NCBI RefSeq assembly: GCF_014217565.1
Contig: NZ_CP043661.1
Span: 5,642,001-5,706,000 of the forward strand
Direction of reading: 5' to 3'
Source of the DNA: Kribbella qitaiheensis
GTDB taxonomy: Bacteria > Actinomycetota > Actinomycetes > Propionibacteriales > Kribbellaceae
Length of the DNA stretch: 64,000 bases
Made by a program: the position numbers and the translations under genes. A model generated the notes under the pieces. It ran no database searches. It was not told where the DNA came from and saw nothing but the letters and a program-made list of their open reading frames with translations. Positions 56,812 through 64,000 of this stretch are shown in pieces; position 1 is the first letter of the stretch; each line of letters begins with the position of its first letter.

Positions 56812-58608
56812 ATGAAATGGCGCAGAAAGCCCGCCACGATGATCGGTGGAGCCGCCGTCGTGGCGACCATCGCCTGTCTGGCCCCACTCGGCGGTGTCGC
56901 CCTGGCGGCGGAGTCGTCGCCCTCGCCGCAGGCTCTGGCCTCGCACTCTGTGGCCCAGTCTCAGCAGGTCGCGCTGCACCGTCTTTCTGACGGTCTCGCG
57001 TCGACCTCGGCCCAGGCCGGGCGCTGGATCGAGAACGGCCAGTTGATGGTTGCCGTGGTCAACGATCCGGAAGCGGCCCGGGTCCGGAAGGAGGGCGCTA
57101 CGCCGAAGCTGGTCAAGCGCACGATGACCGACCTGCAACTGCTCCTCGCCAAGGTGGACAAGGCCGCCCGACAAGAACGCGGTACGGGCCTGCAGAGCTG
57201 GGGAATCGACCCGGTCACCAACAAGGTCGTGGTCCGGGCGCGAGCTTCGTTCCAGCAACGCGGTGCGTACGGCGCCATCCGCGGACTCGGCGACGGCGTA
57301 CAGGTCGTCACGGTGACCACGAACCTCCAGCAGCAGTCCGGTGAGGTGAATCCGGGCGACCCGTGGTGGCCGGGCAGCGAGAGCAACTGTTCGGTCGGCT
57401 TCCCCGCGACCGACGCCCAGGGTGGCAAGCACTTCGTCACTGCAGGCCACTGCACCAACGACGCCAACCAGGCGGCGTACGGGCAGAGTGGACAGGCCAA
57501 CAAGCTCGGTACGTCGAACGTCGGTGGGACGCACAGCATCAATGCCCGCGAAGGCGACATGGGTGTGGTCGACGTGACCGAGGCCGGCTGGACCATCTCG
57601 CCGGCGGTGAACACGTGGGGCCAGCCGGCCGTCACGGTGACCGGTTCGGCCGACGCGATCGTCGGCGACGCGGTCTGCCACTCAGGCAACACCGCGCCGA
57701 ACTGGGAGTGCGGCACCGTCACGGCTGTCAACCAGTCGATCGACTACGGCAGCGTGGTGATCGACGGTCTGTCCACGACCAACGCCTGCTCGGAGGGCGG
57801 CGACTCAGGCGGGGCGTGGGTGCGTGGCGACAAGGCGGTCGGCCTTCACTCGGGCGGCAACAGCAGCTGTGTCGCCAACGACCCGGGCAACTCGGTCTTC
57901 CAGCCGGTCAACGAGGCCCTGGCCAAGTGGAACCTGACTCTCCTCGTCGGCGACGGCGGTCCTGGTGACCCGACCGACACTCAGGCGCCGACCGTTCCCG
58001 GCAACCTGCGTTCGACCGGTACTACGAGCGACAGCGCCTCGCTGGCCTGGGACGCTTCGACGGACAACACCGGCGTCACGGGGTACGACGTCTACAACGG
58101 CGCCACCCTTGCGACCACGGTTACCGGTACAACGGCCACCGTCAGCGGGCTGTCCGCGGACACGAGCTACTCCTTCACCGTGGTGGCGAAAGATGCTGCG
58201 GGCAACAAGTCGAAGGCGAGCGCGGCGGTGACGGCGCGAACCCAACCGGGCGGCGGCGATCCCGGTGGGCGGACCTTCAGCAATGGCACCGACTACCCGA
58301 TCCGGGACTATCAGACCGCGGTGAGCGCGATCCGCTCCACCGCTACTGGTCCCGCGAACAGCCCGATCAAGGTGACGGTCGAGGGCAACCACACCTGTCT
58401 GGAAGACCTGAACATCAGCCTGGTCTCACCGAGCGGTCGCTGGTACTACCTACAGCGGTACGGCGGTACTTCGTGCCACCCGCTGCCGGCCAGCAAGACC
58501 TACAGCGTCACCAGCACCGAGAACGCGGCGGGCACGTGGACCCTCCGCATCGGCGACAACGGCCCCGGCGACACCGGGACCCTGACCAACTGGTCCATCA
58601 CCCTCTAG
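56812..58608 (+). CDS. Secreted S1-family serine protease with fibronectin III and P domains
   Basis: The 598-aa preproprotein has a signal peptide (TMIGGAAVVATIACLAPLGG), an alpha-lytic-protease-type prodomain (about 45-180), a catalytic domain (about 185-370), an FnIII domain (about 385-480: PGNLRSTGTTSDSASLAWDA) and a C-terminal P/Homo B domain (about 490-598: KVTVEGNHTCLEDLNISLVS). The triad is visible as TAGHC (His), REGDMGVVDV (Asp) and GGDSGGAW (Ser). The P domain normally belongs to proprotein convertases and metalloproteases. ATG 56812 lies seven bases after AAGGAG. Confidence 0.92.
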   Translation: MKWRRKPATMIGGAAVVATIACLAPLGGVALAAESSPSPQALASHSVAQSQQVALHRLSDGLASTSAQAGRWIENGQLMVAVVNDPEAARVRKEGATPKLVKRTMTDLQLLLAKVDKAARQERGTGLQSWGIDPVTNKVVVRARASFQQRGAYGAIRGLGDGVQVVTVTTNLQQQSGEVNPGDPWWPGSESNCSVGFPATDAQGGKHFVTAGHCTNDANQAAYGQSGQANKLGTSNVGGTHSINAREGDMGVVDVTEAGWTISPAVNTWGQPAVTVTGSADAIVGDAVCHSGNTAPNWECGTVTAVNQSIDYGSVVIDGLSTTNACSEGGDSGGAWVRGDKAVGLHSGGNSSCVANDPGNSVFQPVNEALAKWNLTLLVGDGGPGDPTDTQAPTVPGNLRSTGTTSDSASLAWDASTDNTGVTGYDVYNGATLATTVTGTTATVSGLSADTSYSFTVVAKDAAGNKSKASAAVTARTQPGGGDPGGRTFSNGTDYPIRDYQTAVSAIRSTATGPANSPIKVTVEGNHTCLEDLNISLVSPSGRWYYLQRYGGTSCHPLPASKTYSVTSTENAAGTWTLRIGDNGPGDTGTLTNWSITL

Positions 58609-58665
58609 TCCATCACCCCTGGCCGCAGGACGAGCTCTACTGACAGGGAGCTCCGGCAGCGGGCC

Positions 58666-58703
58666 GAGGCGCCGATCTCCGCAGGGCGGGAGGTCGGCGC
58701 CTC
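58666..58703 (+). terminator. Terminator-like hairpin after the protease gene
   Basis: GAGGCGCCGATCTCC (58666-58680) pairs with GGAGGTCGGCGCCTC (58689-58703) with one G-T pair and an eight-base loop, 60 bases after the protease stop. A short T run follows. Confidence 0.8.
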
Positions 58704-58733
58704 AAGCTGTTTTCAGCTATTGCAACGAGTGTT

Positions 58734-58751
58734 TCGAAAGAATACTTTCGA
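58734..58751 (+). promoter_or_regulatory. 7-4-7 inverted repeat just before the HTH gene
   Basis: TCGAAAG-AATA-CTTTCGA is a perfect inverted repeat ending five bases before the start codon of the ArsR-like gene, a position that suits autorepression. Confidence 0.7.
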
Positions 58752-58755
58752 TTCC

Positions 58756-59388
58756 ATGGTGAAGTCTTCTCAGCGGCGGATCTCCGATGCGCGGTCGCTC
58801 AGGGCGATGGCGCATTCGGTGCGGATAGCGATCATCGAGCAGTTGGCTGTGAACGGGGCGATGACGGCGACCGAGCTCGGGGATCGGCTGGGCGAGACGC
58901 CGGCCAACTGTTCGTGGCACCTGCGGAAGTTGGCGGAGTACGGGTTCGTCGAGGAGGCCGCCGGCGGTACCGGGCGGCAGCGGCCGTGGCAGGTGACGCA
59001 TCTCGGGATGACCTGGGGCGACGAGGACGACGGTCCGGTCGAGCTGGAGGTTCAGCTCGCGGGGCGGGCGCTGACCGACGTACTGGTCGCGCGCGAGGTC
59101 GACCGGCTGCGGGAGAGCCAGGTCCGGCAGGCCGACGAGCCGGCTGAGTGGCGGGCGGCATCGGGGCAGTCGCAGTCGATGCTGTGGCTGACGGCCGAGG
59201 AACTGGAGGCTGCCAACAACGCGGTACGGGATGTTCTGATGGACAAGTTCGATCGGCACGCTGATCCCGCGCTGCGGCCGGAGGGGTCGCGGTTGTGCGC
59301 GTTCGTGGCTTGGGGTGTGCCGACGTACGGGATCGCGGAGCCGACGCCTCCTGCTGCTGAACTGACTGCGAGTGGGGGTGAGAGCTGA
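58756..59388 (+). CDS. ArsR/HTH_20-like transcriptional regulator
   Basis: The 210-aa protein has a winged helix at about 10-85 (SLRAMAHSVRIAIIEQLAVN, TATELGDRLGETPANCSWHL, RKLAEYGFVEEA) and a C-terminal domain of 120 residues typical of HTH_20-type regulators paired with MFS transporters. ATG 58756 is supported by the conserved RISDARSLRAMAHSVR start. It overlaps the transporter start (TGATG) and probably represses it through the palindrome upstream. Confidence 0.85.
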   Translation: MVKSSQRRISDARSLRAMAHSVRIAIIEQLAVNGAMTATELGDRLGETPANCSWHLRKLAEYGFVEEAAGGTGRQRPWQVTHLGMTWGDEDDGPVELEVQLAGRALTDVLVAREVDRLRESQVRQADEPAEWRAASGQSQSMLWLTAEELEAANNAVRDVLMDKFDRHADPALRPEGSRLCAFVAWGVPTYGIAEPTPPAAELTASGGES

Positions 59389-60851
59389 TGCGCGCGATGT
59401 TCTCGCAGCCCGGGTTCCGGCGGTTGTTCGCCGGGATGGCGACGTCGATGTTCGGCGACTCGGTGATGCTGCTGGTGCTGAGCATGTGGGTCAAGAGCCT
59501 GACCGGCTCCAACGCCCAGGCAGGCTTGACGTTCTTCTGGATGGTGGTGCCCACTTTCATCGCGCCGCTGTTCGGGTTGATGGTCGACCGGCTGCGGCCG
59601 AAGCTCGTGCTGGCGTGGGGGAGCCTGGCGTCGGCGATCGCCGTACTGCCGTTGACGTTGGTGCGCGACGCGGGTGACGTTTGGATCATCTGGGGCGTCG
59701 CGTTCCTGTACGGGATCTCGATGATCGTGTTGCCGGCCGCGCTGAACGGGCTGCTCAAGGAGACCGTCAGCGATGAGCAACTGGTGCAGGCGAACGCGTC
59801 GCTGCAGACCGTCAAGGAGGGCTTCCGGCTGATCGGGCCGATCATCGGCGCCGGGTTGTTCGCGTGGATCGGGGGCTGGGCGGTCGCAGTACTGGATGCC
59901 GCGACGTTCGTCGCCGCGGCGGTGATCATCGGGTCGATGTCGTTGCAGGACAAGCGTCCGGACCGCTCCGAGGGGAACTGGCTGACCGAGATGGGTGGTG
60001 GGATCAGGCATCTGTGGTCCGACCGGATCCTGCGCCACACGCTGGTCGGACTCGGCCTGATCCTGCTCGTGCTCGGCTTCAGCGAGGCTTCGATCTACGC
60101 GATCATCGACGTGTTCGACAAGCCGGTCGAGTTCGTCAGTGTCATCGTGACCGTGCAGGGCGTCGGCGCGCTGGCCGGTGGGCTGACCGCCACCTGGTGG
60201 GTCCGCCGGATCGGCGAGGTGGGTGCGTTCGCGGTCGGCACGCTGGTTCTCGCGGTGTCGCTCGCGATCATCGCGGCGACGGAGAGTCTGCCGGTGCTGC
60301 TGATCGACGTACCGCTGCTCGGGTACAGCATCCCGCTGGTGATCGTCTCCTTCATGACCTTGATCCAGCGCCGTACTCCGGTGCGGTTGATGGGCCGCGC
60401 CTCGACGGCCGTCGAGACCGTCATGGGCACTCCGCAAGCCGCCAGTCTGGCCTTCGGATCCGTGCTCGTGTCGCTGGTCAGCTACCACGTGATCTTCACG
60501 GTGATGGCGATCGTCGTGGCCGGCTCGGTGTTCTATCTCTGCCTGACTTTACGAGGGCAGGTACTACGTCCCGTCGCCGCCTGGGCCGAGCCCGAGGACG
60601 GTCCGCTGGCACTCGCGGAAGAGGTCGTCGACGGGTCGGCCGGGTTCGAAGTACTCGGTGATGGCGGTCATGGTGACCGGGTGGGTGGCGGCGAAGGCAT
60701 CCAGGTCGAAGTTCTCGAGCGCGGCGGCGTCGGGGCGGGGCGTCTGCTCCTCGAGGACGTAACTGACGGTGAAACCCAGCAGGGTCAAGACGATGATCTG
60801 AGCCTGCCGGAGCGCGATGCCACGGTCCAGGGTGCTGATCGAGAGCTCTGA
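59388..60851 (+). CDS. MFS transporter with antisense-derived C-terminal extension
   Basis: The first about 395 residues form a 12-segment MFS transporter of the multidrug/enterobactin exporter type (SQPGFRRLFAGMATSMFGDS, FGLMVDRLRPKLVLAWGSLA, LLKETVSDEQLVQANASLQT). Normal members end soon after the last helix (YLCLTLRGQVLRP). Here the frame continues about 93 residues (AEPEDGPLALAEEVVDG...) that are the antisense of a TetR C-terminal domain, so the natural stop has probably been lost. The tail is acidic and unlike any MFS part. Confidence 0.82.
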   Translation: MRAMFSQPGFRRLFAGMATSMFGDSVMLLVLSMWVKSLTGSNAQAGLTFFWMVVPTFIAPLFGLMVDRLRPKLVLAWGSLASAIAVLPLTLVRDAGDVWIIWGVAFLYGISMIVLPAALNGLLKETVSDEQLVQANASLQTVKEGFRLIGPIIGAGLFAWIGGWAVAVLDAATFVAAAVIIGSMSLQDKRPDRSEGNWLTEMGGGIRHLWSDRILRHTLVGLGLILLVLGFSEASIYAIIDVFDKPVEFVSVIVTVQGVGALAGGLTATWWVRRIGEVGAFAVGTLVLAVSLAIIAATESLPVLLIDVPLLGYSIPLVIVSFMTLIQRRTPVRLMGRASTAVETVMGTPQAASLAFGSVLVSLVSYHVIFTVMAIVVAGSVFYLCLTLRGQVLRPVAAWAEPEDGPLALAEEVVDGSAGFEVLGDGGHGDRVGGGEGIQVEVLERGGVGAGRLLLEDVTDGETQQGQDDDLSLPERDATVQGADREL

Positions 60852-60974
60852 GATCGCGGCCGTCCGGAGCGAGAGCTGGGTGGCTCGCCGGGTGCGGGCG
60901 TAGTACGGGGCCGGGAAATGGTGTCGGCCGCCTTCCTCGGCAACCGCCTTCCCTGGCTCGATACCGGCTTCTGA
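60564..60974 (-). pseudogene. TetR-family regulator, C-terminal remnant
   Basis: The minus-strand frame from 60974 has no ATG/GTG/TTG before TTG 60788 and begins after an in-frame TGA at 60975-60977. Its sequence (PYYARTRRATQLSLRTAAIS, LTLLGFTVSYVLEEQ, FDLDAFAATHPVTMTAITEY, VDDLFRECQRTVLGLGPG) is a TetR_C-like effector domain with an apparently natural end. The N-terminal DNA-binding domain is missing. It overlaps the 3' part of the MFS gene on the other strand. A short product from 60788 is conceivable but could not bind DNA. Confidence 0.7.
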
Positions 60975-61006
60975 TCACGCCCCCGGGCAGCGGCTACCCT
61001 TCCGGC

Positions 61007-61777
61007 ATGCAGCCGAGACGCCGTGGTGCCGTGGCGGTGGTTGCCGTGGTGATGCTCGGCTTGGCGGCGATCGCACTCGTCGTACTGGCTTCGGCGGGCG
61101 GCAGCGTCCGGCCGGTCAGCGAGAGCACGCTCAGTTCGTCGCCGCGACCGCTGCCGACGAAGACGCAGAGCGCGCAGGTGACGGTTCCGACGCCTGGTGC
61201 TCCGCCGCCGGCAGCGCATCCACCCAAGCCGGTCAAGATCCCGGACTGGGTGAAGGCCCTCTGGCAGGCGCTGTTCTACACCGCCGCCATACTGGTCGTG
61301 CTGTTGCTCGGCAGGGTGCTCTACCGGCTGCTCCGCAAGGTGGAGCTGCCAGAGGCGGAGAACGAGGACAGCGACTGGGAGCGGATGAAGGTCGACCGCC
61401 TGGCCGAGGCGGTGGAGTCCGGCCTCGCGGCAGTCGACTCCGGTACTGCGACCGACGCGGTGATCGCGTGCTGGGTAGCGCTGGAGGATGCGGCCGCGTC
61501 AGCAGGAGTGGAGCGGGCCGCGTCGGAGACACCGGCCGAGTTCACCGTCCGGGTGCTCGGCGTCGGCGGAATCTCGGAGCCGGAACTGCTGCGACTCGGG
61601 CAGTTGTACCGCGAGGCGAGGTATTCGACGCATGGCTCGAGCGAGGAGGCCAGGAGTCAGGCGCGTGAAGCCTTGATCCGCCTCCGCGACGAGCTGGCAG
61701 CCGCGATGGCATCCCGCGCCGCCCGGGCGAAGGCGCGAGCGGAAGCCGAAGAGGCTGAGATAGCGGCTGCCCGATGA
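61007..61777 (+). CDS. DUF4129 domain membrane protein
   Basis: The 256-aa protein has an N-terminal membrane helix (VAVVAVVMLGLAAIALVVLA), a Pro/Ser/Thr-rich stretch (about 35-75), a second membrane helix (LFYTAAILVVLLLGRVLYRL) and a C-terminal cytosolic DUF4129 domain (SGTATDAVIACWVALEDAAA, ETPAEFTVRVL, LRLGQLYREARYS). DUF4129 proteins are typical partners of MoxR-DUF58 operons; the combination may act in envelope proteolysis or complex assembly. Its stop overlaps the next gene (ATGA). Confidence 0.85.
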   Translation: MQPRRRGAVAVVAVVMLGLAAIALVVLASAGGSVRPVSESTLSSSPRPLPTKTQSAQVTVPTPGAPPPAAHPPKPVKIPDWVKALWQALFYTAAILVVLLLGRVLYRLLRKVELPEAENEDSDWERMKVDRLAEAVESGLAAVDSGTATDAVIACWVALEDAAASAGVERAASETPAEFTVRVLGVGGISEPELLRLGQLYREARYSTHGSSEEARSQAREALIRLRDELAAAMASRAARAKARAEAEEAEIAAAR

Positions 61778-62289
61778 GGAAGATCTTGGGGCAGCATCTC
61801 GGGGTTGCGGTGCTCGTCAGTCTGCTGGCGATCGCCGCCTTCGGCCTGGCCGGGACCCAGCCGAAACCGCTCTGGTTCGTCGGTACGGGGCTCGCGTTCG
61901 GGTTCGTCTCGGTAGCGCTGCGACTGGTGGCTCCGCAAGTACTGGAGACGTCCTGGCCGTCGCGGCAGGACGAGAAGTTCGCCGAGTCGCGCTCGTCGGG
62001 CAACAGCGACAACCGCACCCAGTTCCTGGCGACCTGGGTGCAGGAGTCCGATCGCGAGCGGCGGGCCGGCGAGGGGTCGATGACATTCACCCGGCGGATC
62101 CGGCCGATGCTCCTCGAGCTGACCACGAGCCGGCTGGTGCACCGGCACGGGATCGACCCGGAGCTGGAGCCGGATCGCGCTCGTGAACTTCTCGGTGACC
62201 AGGTGTGGACCCTGATCACCGGCACCGAGGCACGGACCGCGTCGTTCGCGGAGATCGAACAGGCTGTACAGACCATCGAGAAGCTGTGA
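61774..62289 (+). CDS. Two-span membrane protein of the MoxR operon, unknown
   Basis: The 171-aa protein has two N-terminal membrane helices (LGVAVLVSLLAIAAFGLAG and LWFVGTGLAFGFVSVALRLV) and a basic, helical cytosolic domain (FTRRIRPMLLELTTSRLVHR, LEPDRARELLGDQVW). Proteins of this layout sit between DUF4129 and MoxR in many actinobacteria. I do not know its function. Confidence 0.8.
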   Translation: MRKILGQHLGVAVLVSLLAIAAFGLAGTQPKPLWFVGTGLAFGFVSVALRLVAPQVLETSWPSRQDEKFAESRSSGNSDNRTQFLATWVQESDRERRAGEGSMTFTRRIRPMLLELTTSRLVHRHGIDPELEPDRARELLGDQVWTLITGTEARTASFAEIEQAVQTIEKL

Positions 62290-62295
62290 GGAACC

Positions 62296-63297
<1,002 letters not shown>

Positions 63298-63321
63298 GCG
63301 ACCGGTGAGTGAGGCGCCGCG

Positions 63322-64000
63322 ATGAAGTGGCAGCCGACGCATGCGCAGGTCCGGGCGGTCGGGGTGTCGGCGGCGTTGCTCGTGATCGCCGTACTCGCCC
63401 GTCGGCCGGACCTGGCCGTGATGGGTCTCCCGCTGGCGCTCGTAGCCGTCTGGGGACGCTTCTTCCGGCCTAGTGAGCAGCCGGCCGTTCAGACCGAGAT
63501 CGACGCGGACGTCCTGTTCGAGGGCCAGGCCACCACCTACCGCTTGCAGGTGGACCACCCGCTGGACCCGGACATCGACCTGATCGTCGCGGCTCTGCCA
63601 CGGAGCCGCTGGTTCCGCTACGACCCGGTCTACGCGGCCGTAGCCGAGCCGGTCTCGCACGGAACCTTCACGCTGGAGGTCGGCGTACGGTCCGAGCGCT
63701 GGGGGATCCGGCAGCTCGAACGCCCGCAGGTGATCGCCACGTCGGTCCTCGGCGGCTACCGCATCCAGGTGCCGTCGACCAAGCCGCTGACTGTCAGTAC
63801 GTTGCCGCTGCGCGACGGGTTCGAGGCGGTCGATTCCGTACCACGCCCTGCCGGGCTCGTCGGTCTGCATCGTTCTCGGCGACCAGGTGAAGGTACGGAG
63901 CTTGCCGGGGTCCGGCCGTTCCGTACCGGCGACCGGCTGCGCCGCATCAACTGGTCGGTGTCCGCACGGACCCGCGAACTGCACGTCACCTCAACCTGGT
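63322..64000 (+). CDS. DUF58 domain protein, 3' end outside window
   Basis: The 226 visible residues have two N-terminal membrane segments (AVGVSAALLVIAVLARR, LAVMGLPLALVAVWGRFF), a beta-rich extracytoplasmic or cytosolic domain, and the start of the DUF58 core (GTELAGVRPFRTGDRLRRIN, WSVSARTRELHVTSTW). ATG 63322 is 24 bases after the moxR stop. DUF58 proteins form units with MoxR ATPases. The gene is cut by the window end. Confidence 0.88.
   Translation, partial: MKWQPTHAQVRAVGVSAALLVIAVLARRPDLAVMGLPLALVAVWGRFFRPSEQPAVQTEIDADVLFEGQATTYRLQVDHPLDPDIDLIVAALPRSRWFRYDPVYAAVAEPVSHGTFTLEVGVRSERWGIRQLERPQVIATSVLGGYRIQVPSTKPLTVSTLPLRDGFEAVDSVPRPAGLVGLHRSRRPGEGTELAGVRPFRTGDRLRRINWSVSARTRELHVTSTW

Overview
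The window is high-GC throughout, uses GTG and TTG starts freely and packs genes into ATGA/GTGA-overlapping operons. Gene content (a group 1h-type [NiFe] hydrogenase, LpdA-type flavoprotein, MmpL-like transporter, GlnR-, Zur- and LiuR-type sites, streptogrisin-type protease, GH76) points to a soil actinomycete. A member of the Propionibacteriales such as Kribbella is my best guess from codon style and gene repertoire, but the genus is inference.

Region 1 (1-2011): the 3' part of an lpdA-type gene, a repeat-rich spacer, a muconolactone-isomerase-like small protein and an XRE regulator. A 16-unit, 24-bp minisatellite (2004-2381) lies between convergent genes and covers both stop codons.

Region 2 (2364-20072): a high-affinity H2-oxidation locus. 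The minus-strand operon runs from hhyS at 10445 to 2364: small subunit, large subunit, a NifU/CxxC fusion, three or four hydrogenase-linked uncharacterised proteins, the large-subunit endopeptidase, a 33-aa membrane miniprotein, HypC and a protein carrying a GSAG-repeat tract. A divergent regulator, then hypF, hypC, hypD and hypE follow on the plus strand; hypE carries a one-base frameshift. hypA and hypB sit beyond two tandem GT87 mannosyltransferase-like genes, and related palindromic repeats flank that four-gene block.

Region 3 (20073-38536): cell-envelope and general metabolism. It holds a Gly/Asp-rich membrane protein, a PGRP amidase plus SpoIID pair, a GH76 mannanase with a LacI-like operator, a membrane-anchored cyclophilin, acyl-CoA carboxylase alpha, an Lrp regulator divergent from two SMP-30 paralogues, DUF427, an Nramp-fold transporter without the canonical metal-site motifs, a large ATPase-LuxR regulator and an MmpL-like exporter.

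Region 4 (38670-46699): assimilatory nitrite reduction. A GlnR-like site precedes narK-nirB-nirD-hemD/HTH-cbiX, which links transport, nitrite reductase and siroheme supply. cbiX has a homopolymer frameshift near its 3' end. It runs into a decayed AbiE toxin-antitoxin pair: AbiEi has lost its N-terminus and AbiEii has two frameshifts.

Region 5 (46700-64000): a SNF2 helicase; a LiuR-like MerR regulator divergent from acyl-CoA dehydrogenase and accD, the latter bracketed by two hairpins with the same arm; an aldolase; a COG0523 protein behind a Zur-like box; an XRE regulator; a secreted S1 protease with FnIII and P domains; an ArsR-like/MFS pair whose MFS frame runs antisense into a TetR remnant; and a DUF4129-MoxR-DUF58 operon cut by the window end.

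The most interesting material is the poorly characterised accessory block of the hydrogenase operon. The frameshifts, the AbiE remnant and the several repeat families point to recent rearrangement or, for the homopolymer cases, possible sequence errors.
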